64,000 nt of DNA from Boswellia sacra. Taxonomy: Eukaryota > Streptophyta > Magnoliopsida > Sapindales > Burseraceae. The stretch spans positions 1 to 64,000 of the forward strand of contig SNVD02012256.1 in NCBI GenBank assembly GCA_013180625.2. The letters run 5' to 3'. The position numbers were made by a program, and so were the translations under genes. The notes under the pieces were generated by a model. The model saw nothing but the letters and a program-made list of their open reading frames with translations. It searched no databases and was not told the origin of the DNA. This document shows, in pieces, positions 20,612 to 33,296 of the stretch (position 1 is the first letter of the stretch; the number at the start of each line of letters is the position of its first letter).

Positions 20612-23600
20612 ATGATAGGAAGTTGGAATATTAGAGGCCTTAATGGCTTCTCTACGCAGAGGGCAGTAAGGAATTGGATTTCTAGATTTTCTTTAAGCAT
20701 AGTTGGTCTTTTGGAGACTAAAGTTGATCAACAACATCTTGAGTCGGTGGTCTCTGCAGTCTGTCCTTCTTGGGAATTTCTATCGAATGTCACAGATTCG
20801 ATTGCATGTAGAATATTGGTTTATTGGGACCTATGTTGTACAGTATGCGCAGTTTGCAGTATTCTTCTCAGTGGGTTGTTTGTCGGGTTACTAGATTATT
20901 CGATAATATTTCTTTTGTATTAGTCTTTGTTTATGGCTCTAATGACCCGGGTATTCGTCGACGATTATGGGACTTTATCAGGGATCAGCCTACAACTTTT
21001 GGAGATTTACCTTGGATGGTATTGGGTGATTTTAATGCTATCCTAAGGTCTTCAGATAGAGTTGGTGGGGATCAGACTTGGCATGGTTATATGGATGAAT
21101 TTGGACAATGTGTTCATGATACATAGTTGATCAGGATCCCATCTTCTGGGCTTCGTTACACTTGGCATAATGGACAACATGGAGAAGGGACCATTCCGAG
21201 GGTACTTGATTGGAGCTTTGGCAGTTCCTCTTGGTTCAAGGCTTGGCCAGGTACTGTTTCAAAGATTCTTTCTAGAGATGTTTCGGATCATTCAGCTATG
21301 GTTATTCAAGTTGGAGAGAAGAAACATCGAGGGCCACTCCTTTCAAATTTCTGAATTTTTGGGCTGATCATGAGGATTTCTTAAAGGTTATTCAGCGGGT
21401 GTGGGATTCGCGAGTGGACGGCGACCCCATGTCCCATTTCACTCAGAAGCTAGGTATGTTGAAGCGAGAACTTAGGACTCTCCATAGTCAGACTTCTAGT
21501 AACATCTCTAGCAGGGTTGTTGAGAGGGATCTATACAAGAAATATTCTACACTTTGTCAGGATGAGAAGGTTTTATTTCGTCAGAGATCTAGAGTTCAGT
21601 GGCTTGCTTTGGGGGATAGAAATACTAAGTTCTTTCACAGATCTTTGATCCATCGACAAATCAGGAATCGAATTCATCAGCTTGAGGATTGGGATGGTAT
21701 AGTGGTTACCGACCAGGGCGATTTGGGTCAGTCGGCAGTGGATTTTTTTTAGAGACTCCTCACAGCTCCTGTCAGGCCTTCTGTTGCTGATGCTTCTAAG
21801 TTCTTTTCTGGATGGGTTTCAGAGGAGATGTTGCCTTCTTTGGTTTGTCCAATTACGGATGACGAGATCCAGACAACATTATTCTCTATCCTAGATGACA
21901 AAGCTCCTAGGCTAGATGGTTACACCTCTTTATTCTTTAAGAGAGCTTGGGGGATAATTGGTATCGAGTTTAGAGCTGCTATACGTCATTTTTTTGCTAC
22001 CTGTCGGATGCCTAGGTGTGTTAATGCTACCAGGATTACTTTGGTTCCAAAGGTGGAGCGGCCAAGGACTATGAGTGACTTTAGATCGATTTCCTGCTGC
22101 AATGTGCTTTATAAGTGTATCTCAAAAGTGATCGTGAATCATTTTAAAGTAGTTTTACCTGATGTAATTAGGAGTTCACAGTCCGCTTTTATCCCAAGGA
22201 GGAGGATTTCTGATGCTATTTTGCTAACTTAGGAGCTCATGCATAACTACCATCTTGGGAGTTCACCACCACGATATGCACTAAAAGTGGATCTTCGCAA
22301 AGCTTTTGATACAGTTAGCTGGGATTTTATTTATGTGGGGCTACGGACTATCGGTTTTCCTGAGTGTATGAGTCAGTGGATGGACACCTGCTTATCTTCC
22401 GCGCACTTCTCAATTTCGCTGAATGGGGAGCTCCATGGTTTCTTTACTGCATCCAGAGGAGTTCGTCAAGGTGATCCTCTATCACCTTACCTTTTCGTGT
22501 TAGCTATGGAGGGTTTGAATGGTATTCTCCGAGAGGCAGCTCAGAGGCCGGGATTCCATTATCATTGGCGTTGTCAGCAGGTATCCCTTACCCATCTTTG
22601 CTTTGCAGATGATCTGATGGTTTTCTGTAGAGCTCATGATGATTCAGTGAAAGTGGTTAGAGATGCTTTAGATGAGTTTGCATGGCTCTCGGGGTTGGTC
22701 ACCAATTCGGCCAAGAGTTATTTTTTTTTTTCAGCGGTTAATGAGGAGGAACGAATCGCTTTACAAGCTATCCTCGATTTTCAGATTGGGACTCTACCAG
22801 TCAGATATTTGGGAGTGCCTTTAATTAGTGCTCGATTGCGACTTTCGAATTGTGAACCTTTGATTGAGAGGATCGTGTCTAGGATCTGGATATGGACATC
22901 TATGAGTTTGACTTATGCTGGTCTGCTCTAGTTAATCAAATCAGTTCCGTTCTCTATCCAGGTCTATTGGTCCTCCATGTTCATATTGCCTGCAGCTGTG
23001 ATATGGAGGATTGAGGGTATTATGGCTACTTTCCTATAGAGGGGTACTTCTTTATCTCACTCTGGGGAAAAGGTGGCTTGGTCTTCGATTTGTTACCCTT
23101 TAAAGGAGGGAGGTTTAGGGATCAAACGGGTTAAGGATTGGCTCCGGGCAGCTATTCTGAAGCATATTTGGAGGTTGCTCTCGGACAAGTCCTCCACTTG
23201 GTTTTCATGGGTTCATCGTGTGCTTCTTCGGGGTCGATCTTTTTGGCAAATTCGGGTTACATCTGCTGCATCCTGGACCTGGCAAAAGATTCTTCTCAAT
23301 AGGGATTGGTGCAAAGGTAAATTTATCACTTGTATTAGAGATTGCAGGGACACCTCTTTTTGGCAAGACTATTGGCTTTCGCAGGAACCCTTGTGTGATT
23401 TGTTTTCTTTTCGAACTCTATCTTCCACGGGTCTACCTCCGGATGCAAGGGTATCAAATATTATTCAGGATGGGGATTGGGTTTTCCAATTAGAGGGCCC
23501 GATCTTCAGTTGATTTGGGACTCAATCACGTTTCATCCGACTGTTGGAACTCTAGATCATCAGGTTTGGAAGGGGCATTCTTCGGGTATCTTTTCTATTA

Positions 23601-24151
23601 ACTCAGCTTGGGATATGCTGCGGGCTAGAAGATCAGTGAACTCTATTCATCATCTCCTCTGGTTCCCGGGCCATATCCCCAAACACTCTTTCATCCTTTG
23701 GCTCGCCTCCTTAGGGAGGTTGCATACTATAGATCGTCTTCGACGTCATGGCACAATTTCCTCTACATCGTGTGCTCTATGTGGATCGAATTCGGAGACA
23801 CATGGGCATCTTTTCTTTTGTTGCCCTTTCTCTTCTTCCATTTGGCGAGAGATAACAGCGAAGACCCTTATGACATGGCCATCTTTTTCTTGGGGTTCAC
23901 TTCTTCAGTGGTCCTCCCTTCATATTCAGAGTCGAAAGGATTTTTGACATTTGCTTGCATGGTTGGTTCTATCTACCATGGTTTATTTTTTCTGGTATGA
24001 GAGAAATAATCGTATTTTTCAGCAGCGATGTCAGACTCTTCAAGAAATCATAGGGGATATTTATGATTTAGTTCAGACTAGGGTTCTTGACCTAAAGGAT
24101 AAGTTCGTGATCTCCACACAGTTTCGCGCCATTTGGGGTATAGTTGACTAG
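20612..24151 (+). pseudogene. LINE ORF2 of L1: APE endonuclease, reverse transcriptase, zf-RVT
   Basis: Start ATG at 20612 (MIGSWNIRGLNG). Endonuclease motifs: WNIRGL, LLETK, VYGSN, VLGDFNAIL, LDWSFGSS and SDHSAM. RT motifs: FRAAIRHFF, RRISDAIL, KAFDTVSWDF, GVRQGDPLSPYLF and the catalytic FADD at 22612-22623. A zinc-binding RT C-terminal domain follows (CALCGSNSETHGHLFFCCPF). It ends at 24151. Damage: a frame change near 20830, TAG stops at about 21124, 22230, 22929 and 23036, a 25-codon deletion near 21520 and a frame change near 23490. In an active LINE this protein nicks the target and copies the RNA in place (target-primed reverse transcription). Confidence 0.92.
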
Positions 24152-24287
24152 TTTGGTTTGGCTATTTGCCTAAGGCCTGCTCGCCTACCTTAGCTTTATT
24201 TTGTTTTGTTTTGTTTGGGATGCATTTGGTCCTTTGTTGTCTCTTTTTTTTTATTTGGATTTATCCTGTGTTTCCTGATGATCTTTT

Positions 24288-24319
24288 GAGTCCTTTGTGA
24301 CTCGCTTGGGGTATGCCCC
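24288..24319 (+). other. Paired 3' UTR hairpins of the LINEs (example in L1)
   Basis: Stem-loop 1 is GAGTC-CTTTGT-GACTC; stem-loop 2 is GGGG-TATG-CCCC, five bases later. Both lie about 55 bp from the A-rich tail. Equivalent positions: L2 30861-30892, L3 37044-37075, L4 40021-40052, L5 45261-45292, L6 57848-57879. In L2 and L6 stem 1 is GAGTAC-TAG-GTACTC, a changed but still paired stem. Confidence 0.7.
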
Positions 24320-24376
24320 TCGTTATCATGTATATTGGTTTCTTTTTTAATGTAATTATAAATTTATCCAAAAAAA

Positions 24377-24476
24377 GTTTAAGGTTTAGGGTTTAGGGTT
24401 TTAGGGTTTAGGGTTTTAAGATTTTAAGGTTTAGGGTTTAGGGTTTAGGGTTTAGGGAGGGTTCAGGATTTAGGGG
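24377..24476 (+). repeat. Telomeric repeat block A (TTTAGGG), between L1 and L2
   Basis: About 100 bp of TTTAGGG units with variants (TTTAAGG, TTTTAGGG, GTTCAGGA). The left edge follows the L1 A-rich tail as AAAGTTTAAGG; the right edge leads into the L2 5' end (GAGAGAGGAAAAATTTTC). Confidence 0.95.
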
Positions 24477-25699
24477 GAGAGAGGAAAAATTTTCTCTCAA
24501 CTTTTCTCTGAACCAGCCACCGGATTTTGGTCTCTACAGTCAATTTTTGACATCATCTTTGAGCAAGAGTGGTGCCATCGGAAAGCTAACGGACTCACGA
24601 TTCCAACAGTGTATTGTAAGAGGTCAGCTGCCATTAGAAGTGGGAGAAATCGGCCGGAACAGTAACGCCGCCAGGTATTTCTGCTCTTATTTTCAATCGA
24701 ACAATCTGCACTCTTTTGCTCTTTTGGGAGGATTCTGCCATTGGAATTGTGTTTGTGATATGGCATAGGAAAGCTGAGACATAGACGCTTCCAAACCTGG
24801 CCGGCGAATTGCCTGGTGATTCTGGTGGCTGGAGATATTGCTGGTAACATTAGGCCGCCAGTTTTTATGCTTGGCCTGCCAGATCGACCCAGTCGCACTC
24901 TTTTGCTTATATAGAACGATCCAACCATTGGATTTTGGCCTATCACATAGTGTTGGAAAGCTTATTTCGAGATTATTCCAACCCCATCTGGCTGGTCTAC
25001 TAAAGTTGTGTGTGGAGGGAGATATTAGCCTAGACATTAGCGCCCTGGTACTCATTTCTACACTTTCCTGATCGACGTTGTCACGCTTTCTACATTATAC
25101 GGGTTGATTTAGCCGTTGATTTTGTCCTAGCCCTACAGCGTTGGAAAGATGAGTCAAAGCTGATTCCATCCACACTTGGCACATTTGTAGAAGCGTTCAG
25201 AGAAGAGAGATATCGCTTGAAATAGAAGTTCTGCCGGAAGTTTCTTGGTTTTAGTCTCATTAATCCAGCCACGGTTTTAGCCTCTATCATCCAATCCAGC
25301 CATTGGATTTGGGCATATCTTACAGTATTGAAAGTGGTCAGACACACAATTTCAAAGGCATAGGTTAGCTAGTCATATGATGTCTAACGAAGGTGATTTC
25401 AGTTCAGAACCTTGCCTACACGGGAATTTGGCTCTCGATTGGTGACCGGTTTGCGTTTCTTGGGCCTTTTCCTTGCTTCTTCCTTTGTGTTTGCCGTTAT
25501 TGAGTTATTTTTACTTGGGATATTGTTGAATTTGTGGCCTGGTTGATTTGATTGTTGGTTGGTATTTTGGAGATTTGGTTGATTTGATTGTTGGTTGGTA
25601 TTTTGGAGTTTTTGAGTTGTTCTGGGTTGATTGCTTCGGGTTGGAGTTACCCACTATTTTCACCGCTCATTTTCTAGCTTGTACCACACTATCCCTACC
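24477..25699 (+). promoter_or_regulatory. L2 5' UTR made of about five 195-bp monomers
   Basis: A degenerate motif, roughly CCATTGGATTTTGGCCTA then (A/C)AG(T/C)GTTGGAAAGCT, recurs near 24518, 24720, 24921, 25113 and 25300, spaced about 190-200 bp. Tandem 5' monomers act as internal promoters in some mammalian L1s; whether these do is not known. Confidence 0.6.
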
Positions 25700-27079
25700 A
25701 TGGCCACCTCTGCCCCTACCAAACTTAACCAGCCCCAACGCCCACCTCGTACCACTCAAACACACCCACCTACTCGCAACACCACCCATACACAACGCTT
25801 ACCCAAACAACCTGGCTCTTGGGCTGATAGGGTTCGGGTTACTGAGGCTAGCAGTAGATTTTATCTTGACTCGATCGCTCAAAAGGTCCCAGGTTCGATT
25901 CTTGAGCTCCTTGATGATCTGGTTGATGATGCTGGGGCTGATTGGATACGTTGTATTGTGGAATTTTTTCTCGGATATTCTATGCCTTTCCATGCCGCAC
26001 GTTCTATTGCTATGCGTGCATGACAGTCTAGTGGTTTGGAGGATGTCCGCTCTACTGGGACAGGTTTCTTGATATTCAGATTTAGAACTGTAGAGAAGGT
26101 TCGTGATATTTTAGAGAGGGGACCTTGGATGTTTGGTGGGAAGCACATCATTCTCCAACAGTGGAATCCTCATTTCTCTTTTGACCAGAGTAAGATTTCC
26201 AGGATCCCAGTGTGGGTTCGATTACATGGATTACCATTTCCATTGTGGTCAGCTAGAGCACTCACTGCTGTTTCTAGTATGGTTGGTCGACCATTATCAT
26301 GTGACAGGATGACGTATGAGCACACTAGGTTATCCTATGGCAAGGTTTATGTTGAGTTAGATGCGAAACATCCTCCAGTGTATGACTTTGAGATCCAGTG
26401 TAAGCTATCCTCTAAGCCTATCAAGATCAGAGTGGAATATGAATGGAAACCAAAACGATGTTCCATGTGTTGTCTATTTGGCCATACCTGTCCAGTACCT
26501 ATTGTGCATTCTTCCTCTAGAGAGGCCGAGGCACCAGATACCACTACAACCCTTGTCTTGCATGACAATGGGAAGATGGCTGACCCTACTATTACAGCAT
26601 TAGAGGTTGGTCAGGATCTGATTCTCGCTGCAGACGTAATCCCAGTTCTATAGGACAAAAGTAAAGGTATTGCTATAGAATCCGCACCAGCCGGACCTTT
26701 TGCTCCATTGACTTCGACTTCAGTGAATACAGAGTCAACCTCGATTGACAGGATCTTTGCTAAGATAGATCAGGTTTCTGCCACTGGTTCGGGTTCTGAG
26801 TCTGGCTATAATTCTAATTCACTATCTCCTATTGAGGATGACCAGGATCAGATATTGAAGTGCTCTTCCAACCCTATAGCTGCTTTGACTGATTCTTAAG
26901 GGATTGACCTTTCAGAGGGGTTTATTGCTCTAGATTCTCCAAAATATACTGTGACACATTTGGATAGTCGACCACCTGCCACTGCTCCAAAATCCACTGT
27001 TGCTCCTCCTGTTGGTAAGAGTAACAAAGGTTAGAGTAAAAAGGGTGGTAATGGGGGTAGAGGGGGCATGCGCCTCTGA
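25700..27079 (+). pseudogene. LINE ORF1 of L2 (subfamily B)
   Basis: Start MATSAPTKLNQP at 25700, then WADRVRVTEASSRF, a DUF4283-like domain (RDILERGPWMFGGKHI; WVRLHGLPFPLW) and the knuckle-like KRCSMCCLFGHTCPVP. A long Ser/Asp-rich linker and a basic Gly-rich C-terminus (KKGGNGGRGGMRL) follow. Nonsense codons: TGA at 26021 (from TGG), TAG at 26651, TAA at 26897 and TAG near 27032. Expected role: RNA-binding chaperone of the LINE particle. ORF2 starts 38 bp downstream. Confidence 0.85.
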
Positions 27080-27117
27080 TGATTTTCTTATTGAGTTCTG
27101 AGTTTTTCCTGTTTTCT

Positions 27118-30100
27118 ATGATAGGAAGTTGGAATATTAGAGGCCTTAATGGCTTCTCTAAGCAGCGAGCCGTTAGAAACTGGGTTTCTAAGTATTCTTC
27201 AGGTTTGATTGGTCTCTTAGAGACTAAGGTTGAGCAGCAGCACCTTGCTTCAGTTGTTTCATATACTTGACCTTCTTGAAAATTCTTATCCAATGCCACT
27301 AAGTCCATTGCTTGTAGAATTTTGGTGTGTTGGGATCCTACTTTGTACAGTTTGAGTGGTTTACAGTTTTCTCCACAGTGAATCGTTTGTCGGGTTACCA
27401 GATTATCAGATGGGGTTTCTTTTGGTTTGATCTTTATTTATGGTTCTAATGATCCCAGTGTTCGTCGACAGTTGTGGGATTTTTCCAGAGCTCAGTCCAT
27501 GGGGTTTGGTGACTTACCTTGGTCGGCATTGGGTGATTTCAATGCGATCTTACGCTCTTTAGATAGAGTTGGTGAGGATCAAGCATGGCATGGTTACATG
27601 GATGAGTTTGGTCATTGTCTTCATGACGCAGCGTTAATCAGGGTACCATCCTTTGGGTTTCGATATACTTCGCATAATGGGCAGCAAGGAGATGGTACTA
27701 TTCCTCAGACTCTTGATTGAAGTTTTGGTAGTGCTTCATGGTTCTTAACTTGGCCTCACACAACTTCTAAGGTTCTTCCTCTCATAGCTTCTGATCACAA
27801 TGCTATGGTCATCAGATTTGGAGATCGGTGTCGGCTGATCTCTAGTCCATTTAAATTTTTGAACTTTTGGGCTTACTGAGAGGATTTCTTGGAGATGGTT
27901 CAACGAGTATGGTCTATGCATGTGGGAGGGGATCCTATGTTTTGAGTCACACAAAAATTGGGCCTTTTGAAGCGTGAGTTTAAGACTTTGCATGCTAAGA
28001 ATTCTAGTCATATTTCTAGCAGAGTCATTAAGGCTAGGGCTCAGTGGACTGCAGCTCAGGCCGCTTTGGATGAGAACCCATATTCCCCATAATGTATTTT
28101 GGCTGAGAAAGATTATGCTAAGCAGTATTCCCTGTTGTGCAGGGATGAAGAGGCTTTCTTTCGGTAGAGGTCAAGGATCCAATGGCTCTTTTTGAGGGAT
28201 CAGAATACCAAGTTCTTTCACAGGTCTCTGATCCATAGACAGGTCAGGAATTGGATCCATCAGCTTGAGGATGAGGATGGTACCATATTTATAGATCGGG
28301 GCAACTTAGGTCAACTGGCTATAAAGTATTTTTAGAAATTACTTACAGCTCCTTCTTGACCTTCTTTTGTAGAGGCTTCTCGATTTTTCTCTAGCAAAGT
28401 TTCTATAGAGATGATGCCTTCTTTGGTATGCCTTATTGTCGACGATGAGATCAGGTCAGCTTTTTTCTTGATTCTCGATGATAAAGCTCCAAGACCGGAT
28501 GGGTACACTTCTCTGTTCTTTAAGAGGGCTTGGGACATTATTAGTGTGGAGTTTACTGCTGCTATGCACTACTTCTTTATGACTTGCCGGATGCCAAAGT
28601 GTGTTAATGCCACTAGGATTACCTTGGTCCCCAAGGTTGAGACTCTGAGGACTATGAGTGACTTTCGACCAATCTCTTGTTGTAATGTACTTTACAAGTG
28701 TATCTCTAAAGTGATTGTGAACAAGTTCAAAGCTGTTTTACCTTATGTAATTGGTAGTTCGCAGTCAGCTTTTATCCCAGGTCAGAGGATCTCTGATGCC
28801 ATTCTATTGACTCAAGAGCTCATGCATGATTACCATCTTGGGCATTCGCCTCCACGGTGTGCTTTAAAGGTGGATATTCGCAAAGCTTTTGATACTGTCA
28901 GTTGGGATTTTATCCTTTTGGGGTTAAGGATGATCGGTATTCCAGAGTGTATGGTTAAATGGATAGCGACCTGCATGTCTTCGGCATATTTCTCGATTGC
29001 TTTAAATGGAGAGCTTCATGGGTTCTTTCCCACCTCTAGAGGTGTTCGTCAGGGTGATCCGTTGTCGCCATACTTTTTTGTGTTGGCCATGGAGGGTTTG
29101 AGTGGTATTCTTCGGGAGGCCTCTCAACGGCCTAGTTTTCGATACCATTAGAGATGCCAGCAGATTTCTCTTACTCATCTTTGTTTTGCAGATGATCTGA
29201 TGGTTTTTTGTAGGGCAGATGTGGGCTCTGTTAAGGTGGTTTATGCTACTTTGCAGGAATTTGCAGAGCTCTCTGGTTTAGTTACAAATTCGACCAAGAG
29301 TCATGTCTTCTTTTCTGGAGTCAATGACGAGGATCAAACAGTGTTGCAGTCCATCTTGGGTTTTCATGTGGGGAGTTTGTCAGTCTGATATTTGGGGGTG
29401 CCTCTGATCAGTACCAGATTACGCCTTTCAGATTGTGCTCCTTTGATAGAACGGATTCTGTCAAGGGTCAGGTTGTGGACATCTACTGCGCTGATTTATA
29501 TTGGACGTCTCCAGTTGATTAAGTCGTTACTTTTTTTTCATCCAGGTCTATTGGTCATCTATGTTCATTTTACCGGTGGCTATGGTGCGAAAGATTGAGG
29601 GTATTCTAACTACTTTCCTTTGGAAAGTGACCTCTTTGTCTCGTTCTGGGGCCAAAGTAGCTTGGGATTCGATTTGTTATCCGTTGAAAGAAGGAGGTTT
29701 AGGAATTAAGTGAGTGAAGGAGTGGAATCATGTTGCTATTCTGAAGTATGTTTGGAGACTTCTTTCTGACAAGTCTTCCACATGGTCTTCTTGGGTTTAT
29801 AAGGTACTCCTTCGGGGTCGCTCGTCTTGGCAGGTTCGGGTTACTTCTGGAGCCTCCTGGTCTTGGAGGAAGATTTTGCACAGTCGGGATTGGTGCAGGG
29901 ATAAATTTGTCTCTTGTATTGGAGATGGTCGTGATACCTCACTTTGGCAGGATTACTGGTTGCTATAGGGATGTCTTTGTGATTTGTTTTCTTTCAGGAC
30001 TCTTTCATCTACAGGTCTTCCCTCAGATGCAAAGGTCTCAGCTATTATTCTGGATGGGGATTGGGCTTTTCCTTATGGTGGGTTGGTCCTTGGACGGGTT

Positions 30101-30736
30101 TGGGACTCTGTCAGCATTCGACCTATGATGGGGACTCCCGACTATATTGTTTGGGAGGACCACACCTCTGGTATTTTCTCCATTGCCTCAGCATGGGAAT
30201 TATTACGGAGTAGACATTCGGTGAACTCCTTTCATCATCTTTTGTGGTTCCCTGGTCATGTTCTGAGGCACTCCTTTATTCTTTGGCTTGCCTCATTGGG
30301 TCGTCTTCGTACTATAGATCGACTACGGCGTCATGGCATGTTATCTTCTCCGGGTTGTGTTCTTTGCACTTTAGCGAATGGGACTCATGAGCATCTTTTC
30401 TTTAGTTGTCCTTTCTCATCTTCTGTATGGGGGGAGATTTCAGCTAAGACTCTCATTGTTTGGCCATCTTTTGGTTGGCTCTCTCTACTTCATTAGGCTT
30501 CTCTTCATCTTCAGGGCAGGAAGAAATTTCGACATATCCTTACACGTTTGGTTTTTTCTACTATAGTTTATTTTCTATGGTATGAGAGGAATGATCGTGT
30601 GTATCAACAGCATCACCGGACTCGTCATCAGGTGATTGATGAGATTTTTGCATTGGTTCGCTCTTGGCTTCAAACCATTGAGGCCAAGTATGTGATCACT
30701 CCTCAGCTTTGTGCCATATGGGGCCTTCATTATTAG
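27118..30736 (+). pseudogene. LINE ORF2 of L2 (subfamily B)
   Basis: Starts MIGSWNIRGLNGFSKQ; same domain order as in L1: endonuclease (LLETK, ALGDFNAIL), RT (KAFDTVSWDF, GVRQGDPLSPYFF, CFADDLMVF near 29190) and zf-RVT (CVLCTLANGTHEHLFFSCPF). It ends at TAG 30734-30736. Stops include TGA at about 27268 and 27718, and several TAGs. Length 3619 bp matches L3 and L6, so it has few large deletions. Confidence 0.9.
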
Positions 30737-30950
30737 TTGATTTTTTTGAACTTTATTTTGTTTCATTGGGCATGTGCACCATTTTGTTGTGTTCTCGGCC
30801 CCATATTACGTTTGGTTATTTGGGACCTTTGGGCCCTTTTTTTTTTCCTTTTGGACTTGTGAGTACTAGGTACTCTTCTTAGGGTATGTCTCTCGTATTT
30901 TGTACTATCTTTTTTCTTTTTATGTGAATAGTAATTTTTCTAAAAAAAAT

Positions 30951-30971
30951 TTTAGGGTTTAGGGTTTAGGG
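30951..30971 (+). repeat. Telomeric repeat block B (three TTTAGGG units), between L2 and L3
   Basis: Exactly three perfect TTTAGGG units join the A-rich tail of L2 to the 5' end of L3 (AAAGAACTTGGGGGGGAG). It is the shortest junction in the array. Confidence 0.95.
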
Positions 30972-32078
30972 AAAGAACTTGGGGGGGAGAAATTTTTCTC
31001 TCAACCAAGGCCACCGGAGTTACTGTTCACTCAGGCTGATTTGCGAGTTAGGTTACGAAATTTACATATGTTATAGATCGAAGTAACCTAAATAAACTTT
31101 CCTTCTTGATCTTTACCAAATTCTGACCAGAAAACTATCAAAATTGTGAAAATATTTTCGAAATTCACTATTCATCCATCGACGATGAGAGAGTGAATTG
31201 ACACCTCCACCATTGTCGTGTTCGCCTCAGTTAGATTTACAACTTTTCCCCCATCATCGTCTCGGGATTTAGCCTGCATCACCTCTGTTCGTGGCATTTT
31301 TTGTTACTATTCACCACCGCTTCATCCATCGAACGGCGAGTCGGCTGTCACCTCCACCATAAAATTACAGATCGGGGGACGCTGGTCAGTTTTCTCTTCT
31401 GCACCGTCACCAGATTCTCAACGAATGTCCCCCGAATTGCGTTTTTCTTTTCAAAATCTACTGTTCACCCACCGTTAACGGGTGAGTGAACTCTCACCTC
31501 TAGTACTGTTGGATTCGTCTCGGTTAGATCTAAAACTTTGTCTTCACTGCCATCATCTGATTTAGTGGAAATCCGCTTCGTCTAGGGCGTTTTTAATACT
31601 ATTCATTGCTGCCTTTTTCCGGTGAACCGCAAGGTTGGTTCTCACCTCGGTCACTAGGTTGTAGATCGGGGGACGCTGGTCATTTTTTCCTTCTGCATCA
31701 TTGTCAGATTCCAAGCGAATCTATCTCAAATCACAATTTTATTTTCAGGTGATACTATTCACGACGGCGGATACTGTTAATTCGATGATACTATTCATCA
31801 ACCTCAACTAGATTGCTCCTCAGACTATTTCGCGCAACTTTGCCTTTTGACCAACGTCCGGATTCCTTACAGATCACCTCAAGTTTTTGCAAGAGTTGAT
31901 CTTCCGATCGACAATGTAGGTCGACTCCGTTTTGGGTGACTGGTTTGTACTTCTAATTCCTTTGAATCAACTACTACTATTACTTAGTTTACTGTGAAAT
32001 TTTATCTGGTTTGAATTGTGTTGACTTCATAATAATTGTTATATTTTTACCTGTCCTATCAAACCAACCTTTCCCACC
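30972..32078 (+). promoter_or_regulatory. L3 5' UTR with about 146-bp monomers
   Basis: ACT(A/G)TTCA recurs at about 31168, 31306, 31460, 31600 and 31752, each followed by an (A/G)ACG(G/A)(C/T)GAG-like and CACCTC stretch. ATCGGGGGACGCTGGTCA occurs twice (31373 and 31666). The same layout is in L7 (58073-59181). Promoter function is only suggested by analogy. Confidence 0.55.
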
Positions 32079-33258
32079 ATGTCCACCAAACCCACACCGA
32101 CCACTACCAACTAGACACAACCCCAACATCACACCAACCGACCACGTCCGTCAACCAAGACCTCCTTCCCCACCAACCAATCTCTTCCCCCACCTAACAA
32201 TGCCAAGAGCAAACTTCCTCAAACCTAGGGCTCTTGGGCTGATAGGGTCCGAGTAACTGAAGCAAGTACCAGATTTAGTCTTGACTCGGTAAGTCGGAAG
32301 GTTCCGGGTTCTATTCTTCAACTGCTGGATGAGTCGATTGATGATAATGCATTCGAGTGGTTTTGTTGTATTGTGGCTTTTTTTTCGGCTATGACATGCC
32401 TTTCCATGCTACACGGTCTATTGCCATGCGTGCTTGAAAAACTAGCGGATTCGAGGATGTTCGTTCCACTAGAACAGGTTTTCTGATCTTTCGGTTTAGG
32501 ACCGAGGATGAGGTCCATAATATTTTAGAAAGAAGGCTATGGATGTTTGGTGGGAAGAACATTATCCTGCAACAGTGGAATCCACACTTCTCTTTCAATA
32601 AAAATCGGATTTCTAGGATTCCGGTTTGGATTAGGCTGCATGGACAGCCTTTTTCATTATGGTCAGCCAGGGCTCTTAGCAGTGTTTCTAGCATGGTTGA
32701 GAGTCCCCTTTCATGTGACAAAATGACTTATGAGTGGACCCGGTTGTCTTATGCTCGGGTTTGTGTTGAATTAGATGCAGAGTATTCCCCAGTGCATGAT
32801 TTTAAATTCTGATATAAGCTATCCTCTGAGCCTATCAAGATCAGAGTGGAAACCAAAACACTGTTCTAAGTGTTGCTTGTTTGGACACACCTGTCCTGTG
32901 CCTATCGTGCATTCTGTACCCAGTATGGCTGAGGCACCAGCTACTTCTACAGTCCCTACTTTGGCTCATAGGGTTGATGCTGCATCACCGATTTCTGGTT
33001 CAGAGTTTGAGTCAGGTTCGGATTCTCCTACTCATCTTGAGGCAGATCAATCTAGGCTTTTGGGGGATTTGAATTGTAACTTCAATAAAGAGGCTTCCTT
33101 TTTCGACGGCTCAATAGGTCCACCACTTTTGGGAAGTGCAGCAGGTACTTCCAAGAATCTTGCTCGCTTACATAATGATCTTTCATCTGGTGAAAGCAAA
33201 CAAAGCAGGAATGCCAATAAGGCAAACGATGGCAGGGGGGGCCAACCACCCTCGCTGA
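32079..33258 (+). pseudogene. LINE ORF1 of L3
   Basis: Starts MSTKPTPTTTN at 32079, followed at once by TAG. It has WADRVRVTEASTRF, a DUF4283-like domain (QQWNPHFSFNKN) and KPKHCSKCCLFGHTC. The copy lacks a segment of the linker present in L4 and L5 (the SKDKGKTVVADI region). A G-run of seven near 33235, instead of six, removes the usual stop context and puts the ORF1 tail in frame with ORF2. Several stops and frame changes. Confidence 0.82.
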
Positions 33259-33296
33259 ATGTTTTTTACCCAGCTTATGTTATTTTCCAGTTTCCT

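Larger units (their letters stand above)
19651..24376 (+). mobile_element. LINE copy L1 (subfamily A), 5'-truncated, first unit of the array
   Basis: Homology to the other LINEs starts abruptly at TTGGAGGATG within ORF1, after about 100 bp of unrelated DNA following the hAT element. The copy then has partial ORF1, ORF2 and a 3' UTR with hairpins GAGTCCTTTGTGACTC (24288-24303) and GGGGTATGCCCC (24308-24319). It ends in an A-rich tail at 24376, followed by telomeric repeats. There are no telomeric repeats on its left, so the array boundary with ordinary DNA is here. Confidence 0.9.
24477..30950 (+). mobile_element. LINE copy L2 (subfamily B), near full length
   Basis: It has a 5' UTR (24477-25699), ORF1 (25700-27079), ORF2 (27118-30736) and a 3' UTR. 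The 5' start, AAAATTTTCTCTCAAC-like, follows telomeric DNA. The 3' UTR hairpin is the B form GAGTACTAGGTACTC (30861-30875); the second hairpin is damaged (AGGGTATGTCTC). The tail TAAAAAAAAT runs into three TTTAGGG units. It is about 6.5 kb, the longest uninterrupted copy. Many nonsense codons make it inactive. Confidence 0.92.

Noticed and set aside
24377..24476. Random low-complexity sequence at the LINE ends
   Set aside because: The units are clearly TTTAGGG, occur at every junction, and keep the same orientation, so chance is not a good explanation.
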